A program made the position numbers and the translations under genes. Positions 52,251-64,000 of a stretch of DNA of 64,000 nucleotides are shown piece by piece. The DNA comes from Sternotherus odoratus (lineage: Eukaryota; Chordata; Testudines; Kinosternidae). Where the stretch lies: positions 15,847,603 through 15,911,602 of the forward strand of contig JAVMKO010000001.1 in NCBI GenBank assembly GCA_032164245.1, in the 5' to 3' direction. Numbering within the stretch: position 1 is the stretch's first letter; every line of letters starts with the position of its first letter. The notes under the pieces are model-generated. The model worked only from the letters and a program-made list of their open reading frames with translations, did no database searches and was not told where the DNA came from.

Positions 52251-52984
52251 GAAATAAGCCGCGTCCCGTCTTTTTACCAAAAAAGGGACAAATTTGAAAT
52301 TTATATTAAAAAGACGGGACGGTCAGAAAATATGTAAAAAACGGGACTGTCCCATTCAAAACGGGACGTATGGTCAGCCTAACTAACATGCCATGTGGAT
52401 CCTTCTACCATGCCACTGCAGCAGAATATCAAAGCACGCTGTAGATCTTCAGTGTACTGAAGTGACTGTGTGGCAGGCTTGTGCACTGTAGCATTTGTCT
52501 CTGTTCATACTGAAATCAAGGGACCACTCATGGAGCATAGTAGCACTCAGCTTGAGCAAGGGTGGCACAAATGGCTCTAAATATGAATGTTCTCCACGGA
52601 CTTTATTTTACCATTTCCAAGATCATGAATAACCAACCTAGTTTAACATATCACTACATAAGGGTTAAGGGAATCGTATGAACACCAGCAGCCTGTACCT
52701 CTTGAACTGTCTCTTGGGTTTTGAAGACAGCCTGCACACACAGGAATAGTCTTGAATTAACAGCCTGCCCTTTTTCTGACGGTGGTTCAATTCTTTGTAG
52801 AACCTCCACATTGTATTATTGAAAGACAAACCTGTTCCAAAGACAGAAGAAAAGCTCCAGTCTGGGAGTGTTAACATACTACCTGTCTTGCAGGAAGGAG
52901 TGTCTTTTTTACTTGAACTCAGGATTTTACAATGTAATTCACTCTAGTGGGGAAGAAATGCTGGCAAGGCTGCACAACTGTAAA

Positions 52985-53118
52985 CTAGTGACTGTAGGTG
53001 GCCTTTATGTCAGCACATTCCTTGGTCCGCGCCACTTCCCGCGGCCCCCATTGGCCAATGGGAGCAGCGATCAGTGGTTCAGCTGGTGGGCCGCCTGCCA
53101 AAAGTTGCCGATCCCTGG
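52985..53118 (+). mobile_element. Partial hAT-like element (right half)
   Basis: Contains ttccttggtccgcgccactt, then cccattggccaatgggagca, and ends gccaaaagttgccgatccctg. This is the right end of a 'ggcaacctttg' hAT family, also represented by its left half at 4557-4740. Confidence 0.55.
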
Positions 53119-53249
53119 GCAAGAGCTAAAATATGGTGGATGAGTTCTTGGCTGTGTCTTTAAGAGACATAGGGCAACCCACACAGCGTCTGGGTTTGGT
53201 GTTCTGTCCCATCTAGTGGCACCAAGACCACTTTAAGAGAGAGTTAAAT

Positions 53250-53370
53250 GAGTCTGCTCTACAGCCTTAGCTAAGACCGTTGGCTTTTAGCTCATGCTGT
53301 AAAGGTTCATGCACTTCGCTCCAGAGGTCCACAGGTCAATCCCACCTGCCGATGACCGGGATCTGTAGAT
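53250..53370 (+). mobile_element. tRNA-like SINE fragment
   Basis: tggcttttagctcatgctgt (box A-like), then gttcatgcacttcgctccag, then aggtcaatcccacctgccga (box B-like). This matches a tRNA-derived SINE head rather than a functional tRNA: no cloverleaf with paired acceptor ends could be drawn. Confidence 0.5.
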
Positions 53371-55379
53371 GTTACAATAGCACCGTACTTTAATCATGAT
53401 GGGAAAGCATGCCCTGTGGGCCTGTCTAAATTACAGCAGCCTCCCCATGTTGCTTATGGGCCATAGCACTAGCGAGAATCTCTGCGGCCACGCATGCTAC
53501 ACCCCACCTTTCACATACCCCTCCTGCCCCTGCAGGGGTCTTCAGAAGACAGTCTTAATGGCTGTCTTTCACAGTGCCTGCAACAGAAATCCCTCTTCCC
53601 CCCTAAACAAACCAGAAAACAAAAACACACCACAGATCAGGGTTGTCACACTGCTTTGTGCTACTCTGACCATTTTACCCAGCATAAAGCAGCCAGAGTG
53701 GGGGGACGGGGAGTGGAGCTTGCATAGTGGATAAAAACCCTTTTGAAAGAAAATGACCCAGTGCTGTATTATTTAGTATTTGAATGAGAAAATAGGGTCT
53801 AGTTGATGAAAAGATTTCCAAGAATTCCATTCAGACATTTGATGTGAGATAGCATTTTTTCTGGTGGAGGGAAATTTAAGAGTGCTTTTCCCCTGCATGC
53901 GCGTGTCTCCTGAAAGTGGAGGGACTTTAAAGAAATTGCTCATTTCCTAATTGTTATTGGCCCTCAGTTCCTGGCTGGAATGGCTTCTTATATTTCATTA
54001 AAAATACCCCAAGTACCCAGACGGGATGTGTGAACTGGGTCAAATCTAAAGCTCCCTATGCCACATTCCCTTAAATCAGTAGCTGTATAAACATCAAGTA
54101 ACAGCAGCAGCAAAGAAGAGAATTTTTGTGCTTTGAGTAATTCTGCATTTATTCCAATAATTAGGTTTTAATTGCAGTAAAATGGCTGTAAAACTCTGGG
54201 AAGGGAATGAGCACAGGAAGGGGCTGTGATAGAAGACAGACGAATACAGATTAGAGAGCTGATGGTGAGCAAGAAATACAATTTTAAATCACTTTCAACA
54301 TTTCAAATTTGGAACCTGAAATGAAAGAGAAAAATCTGAAAATCCTATTTGAATTCTAGTCTATTCAGGTTCTTATTCCGCCCTCATCACCACAGTATCT
54401 GAGCACCACTAAGTGACATGACTGACATCTGTCACGTGTGGTATTTGTCACATGGGAAATTATTATTACTGTTCTTTTTTAATAAAGAAGATCATGGGGA
54501 GGGGAGACTATTCAAGAGGGGAAGGATTCTTCCTGTTTATATGGGCACACGTTTGTTGTGTCTGCAGGAGTGAGCGTGACTGTGACATTGTGTCTACAAA
54601 AGGAAAGTATGGGTCGTTGCCTCTCTCTAGTGCTAGTCCACATAAGAGAATATCAATCTGCTACTGCTTTCAGCTAATGGACATAGTCCTTGGGCTCAAG
54701 CAGCAGATGTGCAGGCATCAAATGCAAGATGTCCTTGGAACAAACCCTACTGCTGGCTGAAGCAGAGCTGGTGATATCTAGGCTTAGCAGAATTTCATTT
54801 TTTAAAAATGATTTTGACAGATAATATTGGTATTTGAATGCATTTAAAAAAATCAATTCCAATTTTCCAAATTATGGGGTGTCAGAACATAGGGGGGGCT
54901 CAGACAATAATTATTTAATGACACTTGATGCTGTTATTCAAAAAGTAAAAGCTTTATAACCATCCAAACATATATTGTCAGTATCACATGTCAAAATGTA
55001 CAAAGTAAAGATCCTTAAATAAAACAATAACAAATTCTCAACTAGCATTTTTCGTACTTTGCTTATCTGTAAGTTTTCCTTATTACGGATGCAAATATTT
55101 TTTTCATTGGCTTGCATGTGTGTATGGAGAAATCAATAGATATCTAATCCTTCCAAGCCCAGTTATATCTAGATTAATAGAGATATCACACTTATTCCAA
55201 GTAATACTCAACCCTGGTTTGTAAATAATGCTGACTATGTTTTCCACCAATTCAGGTACACCATTTGTTGCCACATGGGAGGTTTGCATGAAAATAGGAG
55301 GTAGGGAAAGTATTTAAGAACATTCAGGGTAAGGGAGGTATGCAGAAGTGGGAGTGATATGGAGAAATGTTGCATATAT

Positions 55380-55380
55380 G

Positions 55381-55423
<43 letters not shown>

Positions 55424-55424
55424 G
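55380..55424. repeat. (GA)n microsatellite
   Basis: About 45 bases of GA repeats with a single C interruption. Confidence 0.95.
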
Positions 55425-56539
55425 AATTAATGTGACTAACCAAAGAAGACTCAGAGTCAAATGCAGTAGAAAATCAGCACATTCAAGTCTCAGCAGAAGT
55501 TGGAAAGGAACAATAGTTCACTTCTAAATGTCTTCACACATTTCATGACCTTTTTAGAAAAGAAAATACCTGAAAATATTTAGAATCATGTACTTTTGAT
55601 TCCATACACCGCACTACACAGTGAGATATGCTAATATGCAAAGATGTTTGCACATAGCCAGCACTGAGGCATCTTGTAATCTGTCATAAAAAGAAACTGT
55701 GTACAATGATGGCTATAAAGCACTGCACAAATGTCATAAGAGGATCAAGTCCATGTTTCCTGTCTCAGAGCCTGTGAAATTTAAGAGGGTATTTTCTTTT
55801 TTATTGAACACTCGCTCAGCTTCTATAATACTCAGCTGTTTATGTAACCGTAAAGTAAAGATTATCAAGGACAATGTCTCCAGGGGACTATGCACAGCTC
55901 CTATCCCATTTTAAATATTAAACCGCAGAAAGGATTCTAAAATAACATCATGGGGCTGGTTTAAACTCACAGAAAGCAAGGAAATTCCAAGTTAAGGCTG
56001 GAAATCCAGCCTGACATTTTGTCTTTAACTCAGACTGTTAGCAGGGGGGTGTTTCAGGCTTGCATTGCCTTGCTTTTGTGGGTGAAAAACAGATGCATAA
56101 TGCTCCTTTAATGTCCCTTTTGTGGTTTAATTTCCTTTCAAACTGTCTGTAGCCCAACTCTGCATATTTTCTCTTAAAATACACGTTCATGGACTATTCA
56201 TTTTTCAAATCTGCTTTTTTAACTTTAAAGATGTGAAGCTGGAGCCCCTGTGCTCACGTCAGAACCAGGGAGGGTGCGGGAAAAATTGGCTCTAAGCTAT
56301 CTTTCCACTCCCCTAATCCTCCGCCCAAACAGTGGCTTTAGTCCATTTCTGTGTTGCTTAGCATTTGTCTTAGCACACTGCCCTGCAACTTCCCCTTCTT
56401 GCTCTCCTGCCCCTCCGCCCCCACTTCTAGCCATGCCTTCAGCCCATCCAGGAATTCCCCCATGCCAGGGGATGGGAGTGGGTAGTATAGAGCTGCATAT
56501 GCTGTTTATATCCCCCAATTCCCCATGCATCAGGGAAAT

Positions 56540-56900
56540 CACAGGCGCTGGCTTTCTCCTTTGCCCGGCGGTGCTCAGCCCCCACTCAGTCCCAGGCTCT
56601 GCCCCCACTCCACCTCTTTCCCTAAACCCCCACTCCCATCCTGACTCTTCCTTCCCAGTTCTGCCGCCTCCCCCAAGTGCACCCCGTCCCCGCTCCTCCC
56701 TACCAGCGCCTCCTACCCGCCGTGGAACAGCTGATTGCGGCAGGTGGGTGGCGCTGGAAGGGAGGGGGAGGAGTTGAGTGGCGGGGCGGTTCTGGGGACG
56801 GGATGGGGAGAGCTGGATGCCAGTGGGTGCTAAGCACCTGCTAATCTTTTTTTCCCATCCGTGCTCCGGCCCTGGAGCACCCACGCAATCAGCGCTTATG
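56540..56900. mobile_element. hAT-type MITE with perfect 8-bp target duplication
   Basis: Duplication agggaaat is at 56532-56539 and 56901-56908. Ends are cacaggcgctggc and, in reverse, cataagcgctgattg. Interior text (gtgctccggccctggagcac) shows it is related to 41128-41522. A 195-codon open frame on the minus strand over it is composition-driven. Confidence 0.88.
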
Positions 56901-58488
56901 AGGGAAATCCCCAGCTAGGACATCCCTCCATCCCCTTTGTCCTGATGAAGCTGGGCATAGGAGATGGAGCCAGGATCGCACCCTCAAACCGATGCCTGCT
57001 CAAAATACCAGCTTCCTGTCACTAATTTCAGATGTTCCCAAAACTACCACAAGTGACTGGGAGATAGGGAGCCTTTCAGTTGTAGTTTAGCAGTTAGAAT
57101 CAGGGCCTTGTGTGTACAAACAAAATCATCATCACTGACCATATCTTTTTAGTGGTCTTGGGATAACTTCCATAGAGCTGGCCACAACATAAGAAACTGG
57201 TACTTGGCTGATATACTCTTATTGGAAGTCTAAACAGAGGCCAAAGTTTCCAGAAGAGGGTGATGGGAAGGAATGGGGAAGTTTGCACTTCTACCATATA
57301 CAGAGCTCTGTGTATATAAAGCACATCTCATCCTTCAACGCTGGCATATTTCATTGGAAATGTATTCATTTAAAAACAAATCTGAAACCAGGAAATTTAT
57401 TTTGTAATTACACATTAAAAAAATAAAATCAAAGAGAAAAAGAAAAACCAAAGGAGCAGTATGTCTGTATAGTTTCAGCCCCAGGTGATTATTTTCAGAC
57501 TTCTCTATTGGTCACAGAGCGTTCAGTAGAAATGCAGCCAGGAGCTCATTAATGAGAATGTACCGGAAAAAGTCCTATGGCCTTTAATAGGGAGTAATAA
57601 TTCTCTAATACAATTCTTAAACCAACCTTTCGCAGGGATCTAACTCTAGTAAATCACACAGGATCAATCTCTAATCCCTTACACAGGTTTTTGAGAACAA
57701 TTTCTCACCTTTGTAAATTCAACAGGATTTTGCCATGCAGGAGTGCAGTTTAAGGACTGGAATTAAATCCCAAACTCATGTATATTCTGTACAAGGCTGA
57801 AATTGTCCCCAGTTTTGTGTTCGTTCAGGAGTATTTCCTTTGAGAGGGGTCTGGGTTTGCAAGCTCTTTGTGTGCACTCTTATACTGCTCTCCATCTTCA
57901 GCGCGAAGCAGTTCTGGTTTCTGCACCCTCTCAGATGTTAACTCAGTGCTAATTTGGGAAAAGTGGTTTTCGCATTCAGCACTGAGAGACTGATAACTGA
58001 ATCCACAAAGGAATGACACATTTTCAGCAATGAAGTGCAGGGGATGCGGACAATGGCTGTGCTTTCCCACTGCATAAATCCTCCTGACTCAGCTGTCATT
58101 GTGTGAATCTATTGCACAAAAGCAGCTTTTACTTGCATGACTGGGCTTTATTTCACCAAGGCCATCACAATGGACATGGGTTCTGTGCTATTCTTAGTGT
58201 TAATCTACCCAACAGCAAGATACTCTCCTGGCAGGATCTATCTCTATAGATCAGTGACAAACTCTCACTTCCACTTCAATGTTCCCTGAAATCCAGATAT
58301 CCTGTGGATCATCAGAACAACAAGAAATCAGTGAGCAATATTTCTGGGCTATCAGGCAACAACTGCCTGCAAAATCAAAACCCAGTTGATGCAAACCTGT
58401 TCTCTCTGTCGCCTATGGGAGTTTTGAATGGGAACAGAATCAGATTCAATGTGTATATCATTATTATTATATCCATATATCTGTATTA

Positions 58489-58592
58489 CATTAGCATCTA
58501 GAGACCTCAATTAGAGATCCACTGTGTTAGGCACCATCCATGCATCTAATAAAAAGTACATCCCCTCTCAAGAGATCTTGAAGTTTAAACAA
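58489..58592 (+). repeat. Ancient interspersed repeat, copy 2
   Basis: Contains tagcatctagagacctcaat, then ccactgtgttaggcaccatc and tcaagagatcttgaagttta. Same pattern as 44228-44351 but more diverged. Confidence 0.5.
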
Positions 58593-59734
58593 AATAATAC
58601 TGATGCGATATCAGGAAATCTTGGCAATAGCTAATATGCTTTTCCATTAAAGGTCATATTTGAATAGACAGCTTCCCTTTTGCACTTGCAAAATTTGCAT
58701 CTGTATTTTTGCACCTGAACTGAATTGGATGCAAATATGGTTACCTGCCTTTCATGGTAGGTGCAAACATTTGAACACATTTTTGGGGTTCAGAAATAGG
58801 AATGCAAATACAAATTGGATCTACAGAAAGTCAGTCTGTCAGACCTTTACAAAATTTAATCCAAAGTCTTTAAATATCAATATGCGATTGTCCGTAGTAT
58901 CTTTAATTACTTTAAACAAGCTATTGGAACCAGTTAGCTTTTTAAAAGTATGAATGAATATGTAAATGGACAAAAACAAACATACATTTGTGCACCTATT
59001 CAATTCCCATTGGAGTTAGTAGGAAACTGGCTTCACTTGGAATTGGATCAGGTCTTTATTTGCATGTGCAATGCTTTGATAACACACGCAGTTGTGGTGT
59101 TTGCACTGGCAAATGAGCACTTCTGAATCTAACCGGTTAACTGCATGTTGTAATTGAAGTTACTCTGCCCTGTGAAAATAGAAAAGATTCCAGTGATGGA
59201 GGAAAGCTTTAGGGCACACAGGGCTCCTTTGACACTCCAGCATATTGGGAGCTATAGCATGTTTGAGGGCTCCTGTTATCTAATTTTCCTTTTCTCCTAC
59301 AGAGTCTGGAGGACCAATGCCAGAACTGCACATCAGAGATGATCCAGTTGCTTTATGAAGTGGCCTGTAGAGGGTGCACATCCAGTCAACATTCTGTGCT
59401 CAGACTTCCCTGCTGGTACTTTCTCAGGCTTAGAAGTCCTGTTTAACATACATGTACAGCAGTCTGCGTCTGCCACATGATACTGCTTTAGCTGCTGCCT
59501 CTGGATATGGTTTAAATTTAATCACACTCCACAAATCTCAATATAATTAAAAACCAAAAAGCGCTCCTTTATAAATCACTCTTGATTAGTTTAACTGGTT
59601 TAAGACAAAATTCTGCTCCATATCAAGGAGAGGTAAACATGTCATGGGTGTTACTGGAAAGGAACTGTTTGCGGTATGCTAGATTTAAAAAGCGACACAA
59701 ATTAACACTGGGAAAAAATTTACGTCTCTCATAC

Positions 59735-59854
59735 CATTCAGCCAACGGGAATCGTGCTGTTCTGTCCTGATCGGATGATGGTGCCCCAGAGTTCGGAAAA
59801 TGGCAAAATCTCTACCCATGAAGTCTGCTGCTGTCCCAGAGTACAATTCTCCAT
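59735..59854 (-). CDS. SEMA3A: SEMA3A coding exon 6 (sema domain)
   Basis: The exon encodes a peptide starting DGELYSGTAADFMGRDFAIF and ending EQHDSRWLN, about human residues 183-222 in the sema beta-propeller. The acceptor reads ...tcattccacag before AT, so the first aspartate codon is split and its G comes from an upstream exon that is not in the window. The donor is AATG|gtatga, again leaving a single G for the next aspartate. The residues visible here agree with mammalian SEMA3A as I recall it, as expected for a highly conserved stretch. No stop or frameshift is present. It is separated from the next exon by a 27 kb intron, so it stands alone among repeats in this part of the window. Confidence 0.95.
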
Positions 59855-60319
59855 CTGTGGAATGATATGAGATAACTTAACATTCTGTCAAGAAGCGAAC
59901 AAATATTGCTACCTGCTACACTATTCCCAAATCAGCCAGTGATCATGAGAAGGACTCCAAAAATCATGAGATTATTTTAAAACCTCACCGCTTTTAAACC
60001 ATAACCAGTAGTGCTACTCTTTATTTCTCCTCTGGTTTCTGAGCCTTTAGGGTGTACTGGGGTCACATTTTCAGGCTTTTTCTCTGCAACCATGAGGGCC
60101 AGAAAGTTAGTAGCTATTTTTTTTTTATTAAAGCGGAGTTTCTCACATAATCATTTACCTCTAGGAGCTGGGGCATTTAAGAAACATACCAAATATTGTA
60201 ATACTTATGATAAAACAGCAAGAGTTGACAACCTTGCTTTTATGTTAAATTGATGGGATACAAGGACCAAGCCACATCAGTCATATCATAGTGAAGCAGT
60301 ATCCCTCCTGGTGAAGACA

Positions 60320-60566
60320 TCTGCATATAGTTAAGAATCAGAGAGGTAGCCGTGTTAGTCTGGAATAGCAGAGGTAACAAAGTCCTGTGGCACCTTAAAG
60401 ACTAACTATAAAGTTTTGAAGCATAAGCTTTCGTGGGCTAATACCCACTTCGTCTTCCACTGCTTGCATCCGACGAAGTGGGTATTAGCCCACGAAAGCT
60501 TATGCTTCAAAACTTTATAGTTAGTCTTTAAGGTGCCACAGGACTTTGTTACCTCTGCATATAGTT
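60320..60566 (+). mobile_element. Fold-back SINE insertion with 13-bp target duplication
   Basis: Duplications tctgcatatagtt are at 60320-60332 and 60554-60566. The insert starts with the head cagagaggtagccgtgttag then tctggaatagc. Then comes the body, arm 60368-60454, a 17-base spacer, and an exact reverse complement of the arm (60472-60558). Over the 87 bases I compared, the arms match completely. The spacer's last six bases (gcatcc) are the natural 3' end of the inverted body copy. Confidence 0.93.
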
Positions 60567-60714
60567 CTAGCTGTTATATCCTAATGTTAATCTTGACATA
60601 TTTCTGATACATGTCTGTGGTTGACTTTTTGGTACCCGATAAACCAGCCACTTGAAGAATTAGACCCCCATTCTCAAGTAAGAATGGCAGTGACTTACAC
60701 CTCACTTTGCACCG

Positions 60715-60948
60715 CTACAAATGGTTACCAAAGGTGTCGGGCTGTGGAGACTCAGGTCCATTGGTTCCTAGTTCAGAAAGTTTCTGAATTCTTTCCTTGA
60801 ATTGTTTACATGTGAACTGCTTTCTCGTATTCGATTTGAATGAAGCTTTTTTTGGAAGCGCTTTCATGAGCATCTTCCTCTGCTTGGAGAATGCAACTTG
60901 CTTTCTTTTTTTCCCTTTCTGTGAGTTTTCTGCTTGCAAGACTGTCAC
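60715..60948 (-). other. Unrecognised lysine-rich open frame
   Basis: About 77 codons with peptide pieces QKGKKRKQVAFSKQRKMLMK, then ALPKKASFKSNTRKQFTCKQ, then FKERIQKLSELGTNG. It opens directly after a TGA at a GTG and ends with TAG, so it has no ATG start. The very basic, amphipathic-looking composition resembles a nucleolar or chromatin protein fragment. It may be a 5'-truncated retropseudogene or chance. I do not recognise a family. Confidence 0.25.
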
Positions 60949-63900
60949 TCAGTGGCACACATTTCTCTCAGCATAGGTAGTAGGGAAGGAGGTTAAACCT
61001 TTCTATGGCTTCCCAGCCGATAAAAGTACACAGGTGGTCAAGTCTGAAATCAAACTCACATAAAACAGACCCAGAAATGCCACTGCTGATTCAACCAGAA
61101 GGGTTACCGGGGACAAAGAATGACATGTTCCCAATTCAAAAGATGAAGCTCAAATCTCTCAATAGACCCTTGCATTTGTGCCACTGCTCACAGTAGTCCT
61201 AGACCACTTGGTGAAGAGATGAATTCCAAGAAAAAGAATTAGGTACACAATTAGAATTGTATCCACAAGCAGTTTTAAGGTGCCAGATATAGAGCCAAAT
61301 GATGGTGTCAGTTTTGTTAGGAGTAAATGCAGAGTTAGTCCATGGAGTTACTCTGGATTTAGAAAGCCGAGAGTACATTTTTCAGGATCAGGCCCCTATA
61401 GAGCATCTATACGCAGACCCAGCCCAGAGTTTCCTTTGGAAATTAAAATAAAAGTATGTCATTCCTCACGACCAATATTTTATCTGCCTGTCTTAAAAGA
61501 GTAGTTAGACAAAAGGATAAATCTGAGGATGAAACAATAGGTTTTTTTAAAGCTCCAGTGATTTTTCTGGTCAGGGTGAATCCCACCATAGCCTGATTTT
61601 CAAACACCCTTTTGGAAACAAGTGTATGATTCTCATGCCAATTTTAGATATTTCCATGGTGGGACAGCCATGTCCAAACATGCCTATTGGATAACATTAG
61701 CTTCTTTCCCCTAAAACACTGACAGCATAAAATTATCAATTGAAGCTACAATGACTGTGTACCATATGATATTCATGAAAGTCAGGAAGGGTGAAAACAT
61801 GATAGCAGAAAGGCGTGGAATTGAATGAATTCACAGCAGAGATTATAAGCAAATAGACCAGTCATGCCCAGCAGGAGGTATAATCAGAAGTGAAACAGAA
61901 CAGCATATCATTAATTAACAATGTCTCATTCTTCTGTTTCATTTTCTACTTTTTTTTCAAACAGGAGACAATCACCTAATTATAGTCCTTATTATGTACA
62001 GCATATGCAGCTGAGGTTTTAAAGAACAACAACCCTTCTGGTTTGTGAAAAATGACTTTGATACTCCTCTTAACCTTTCCTTAACCTCATCCTCATTTTC
62101 TTTTCATCCACTCCCAAGTAAGTCAGGATAAATCAATATAAATCAACAAAACCCGTTTTTTATTTCTTAGCTGTCAACAGATAGGAAAGTCTCTCAAGGA
62201 AAAAAAAAGGATTCCAAATTTATTAATAGACTATTACAATTAAGCAAGTAGTTCAACAACTTTATTAAGATGTTTGTAATATTTTACATTTTGGGGTCTC
62301 TCAGCACTTCAGGATCTCATTCAACACACGAAAAACTGTAAAACTGTTGAGGTGCAGTCACCTCAGGAATGCAACACGACTTCCTGGTTTGTGCCATCTC
62401 ACCACATGATAATTTAGTATTATTGTGGTCTGATCTCATCTGACAGAGTTTGTCTTTGCCAGTGGTCATAGGTGGGGTGGGAATCTTACCAACAAGAGGC
62501 TGAAGAACACATTTTATGTAGAGTTCTGAACTGGGATAGAATTTGGCTTTTGGAGATCAAAAGGCAAGTTTTTGATTTCTATTACAGCTACCTCTAAAGT
62601 AGGGATGGGTAAGTATGTTTACAGGAAATAACTGTTTAACCCTTGGCCTACAACTTGAACTGATTCACTGAAATATGCAAGAGTTCCGGCAGTGTTCAAT
62701 CCGGTGTCCATTGAAGTCAATGGACATTTGATAAGGCCCTTATCATGGGTAAGAGTGAGAGATTTGGCTTTCTTGGGTAAGAATTACAGGACTGAGCCCT
62801 TTGTGTTTTAAAAATCATTTTATTTTGTTTGTACATCTCTGTGTCTCCTTGTTCCAGTTAGGATTAAATGCACAGTACTGCAGGAAGGGGTGTTCTTACT
62901 CTATTTTCAGCTCAACCAGGAGCAAGAAGTACCAGGGGTGAGCTTCTTTGGGTTCAATTTTTCGGATTCTGGAGGACACCAAATGATTTCGCAGAACTTG
63001 AGTTTGAAATCTAGATCAAAATTTTGGCCCTCCTCTAGGTATAAGAATAGGTTTTTTATGCAGACCTTCACTTTGGAACCTCGTGAGAATCAACCATGGC
63101 TACTATAAATTTAAAAGGGTTTCTCATGTCATTGCTAAGCCCCCTGACCTCCATTAATGCCTAAATTGACAGTGTTTGCACTAGCAGCTTTAAAAAATAC
63201 TGGAATTTACAGCTCAAAAAATTACAATAACTTCTGAAGCTGAAAAACCCCAAATTGTCAATTTTCATTTATGTCCAGGCAGCCTAAAGAAATGGATACC
63301 ACTCCCCATACAGTGCAAATACATTATTTTCTTTCGTCAGCATGCAGAGAGCTGTGTAAGGAGCTAGGTGTTGTGAAAACAAATCTCTTCGGCCAAAAGG
63401 ACTGGTGTTGACACATATACACAAACAGATACATTGTATGTTCACTTTCAAAGTACAGAAGTGACCATTAAAGTGCACAATCACTCTGTTTCTTATTGTA
63501 AATCTTTTGGATGGAACAGTTTTTCCTGGTCCATTGAACTTTAAGAACAATTTCCAGATCTTCTTAGATACCAAGATGCTTGAAATTAAACAATGTTCTT
63601 GTATCTTTTATACTTTTTTTTGTCTTCAGCTCCTAAGGATAAATGAGTTGCTTAGTTCTTGGACATTACTGAAGTCTGAGGTTCTTGTTTTAAGGTCATG
63701 ATCAATGTTAGATGTCCAAGGATGAAGATAAAACTAATCTTGAATGGGCAGGTTACTGCAGCCAGTTGGAAAGAGTTCACTAATGAAATAAGGTACCAAG
63801 TGGACAGAGGACTCCCAGACTATTAAGGCTGGTTTTGACACAGTGTTAGCAGCAGCAGCCTGATCATTGATGTTGCTGCAGCATGCAGAAGGCTGCAGGC

Positions 63901-64000
63901 TCAGCAGTGAGCAATTAAATAGTTTTTGTTGGGGGGATTATAAGTACCTGGGCGGTAATTACTGGGCTAAGGATTTTGGGATATTGGGAGGATACAAATA

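Larger units (their letters stand above)
50410..52381. mobile_element. hAT-type element, 1.97 kb, perfect target duplication
   Basis: Ends taggctgaccatatttcc and, on the other strand, taggctgaccatacgtcc. The perfect 8-base duplication actaacat is at 50402-50409 and 52382-52389. Near both ends there are repeated 'aaaacgggac' motifs. The interior is C-rich tandem text and then a CpG-rich block. No transposase frame was recognised, so it is non-autonomous. It contains a smaller nested element (about 50480-50653). Confidence 0.92.
32675..59734 (-). other. SEMA3A: SEMA3A intron 6 (27 kb)
   Basis: A 27,060-base intron, about 42 percent of the window. It carries a LINE endonuclease remnant, several hAT elements (41128-41522, 45924-46305, 50410-52381, 56540-56900), the second copy of the minisatellite-bearing element (48113-48747), SINEs, CR1 ends and a palindromic MITE. 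Gaps of more than 300 bases without any supported feature include 42000-44200, 44360-45910, 46900-48100, 48760-50400, 53380-55370, 55430-56530 and 57000-58480. Confidence 0.85.
59855..64000 (-). other. SEMA3A: SEMA3A intron 5 (part)
   Basis: No upstream exon was found; the exon ending in DPKLLTASLLI should lie beyond 64000. The stretch has the fold-back SINE (60320-60566) and a lysine-rich open frame (60715-60948). From 61000 to 64000 I see no transposon ends or coding signal. Confidence 0.8.

Noticed and set aside
53281..53345. tRNA gene
   Set aside because: Only box-like motifs are present. No cloverleaf with paired acceptor and anticodon stems could be drawn.
56250..56884. Open frames of 175 and 195 codons on opposite strands
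   Set aside because: Both cover the hAT MITE at 56540-56900 and its GC-rich surroundings, with Pro/Ser/Gly-rich composition and no recognisable domain.
59855..64000. SEMA3A exon 5 (DPKLLTASLLI)
   Set aside because: No matching minus-strand sequence with splice sites is present, so it is assumed to lie beyond the window.

Overview
This window is vertebrate nuclear DNA, almost certainly from a turtle. It lies inside a single large gene, semaphorin-3A (SEMA3A), read on the minus strand. Ten consecutive coding exons were found between 59854 (upstream end) and 5375 (downstream end). They join in one open frame of 1173 coding bases with AG acceptors, GT donors and matching split codons. By comparison with the human gene they are coding exons 6 to 15. 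They cover roughly residues 183 to 573: most of the sema domain, the whole PSI domain, and the basic furin-type site between the PSI and Ig domains. The first five coding exons lie beyond 64000 and the Ig domain and basic tail lie beyond position 1. The start codon, stop codon and promoter are therefore not in this window.

Layout from high to low coordinates (direction of transcription): part of intron 5 (59855-64000), exon 6, a 27 kb intron 6 (32675-59734), a compact group of exons 7 to 10 (29528-32674), then exons 11 to 15 separated by introns of 2.8 to 5.7 kb, and part of intron 15 (1-5374). No other functional protein gene or functional RNA gene could be supported.

The introns carry most of the other recognisable structure. 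(1) Several hAT-type non-autonomous DNA transposons have terminal inverted repeats and 8-bp target-site duplications, four of them perfect, and often GC-rich minisatellite interiors. (2) Two copies of an unclassified element start with a 'aaaatacccggc' motif and contain a 44-bp minisatellite. (3) There are two copies of a tRNA-derived SINE of the cryptodiran turtle type. (4) CR1 3' ends, MIR-like SINEs, a LINE endonuclease remnant and long microsatellites are present. (5) Two insertions of one SINE-like family each folded back on itself and each is flanked by a 12-13 bp target duplication. The turtle assignment is an inference from this repeat set and from protein differences that look sauropsid rather than mammalian.

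No new gene system was found. The strongest unusual observation is the pair of fold-back SINE insertions, one with perfect 87-bp arms. Next are the exact transposon footprints, the expanded element-borne minisatellite, and two small unrecognised open frames (near 20937-21143 and 60715-60948).
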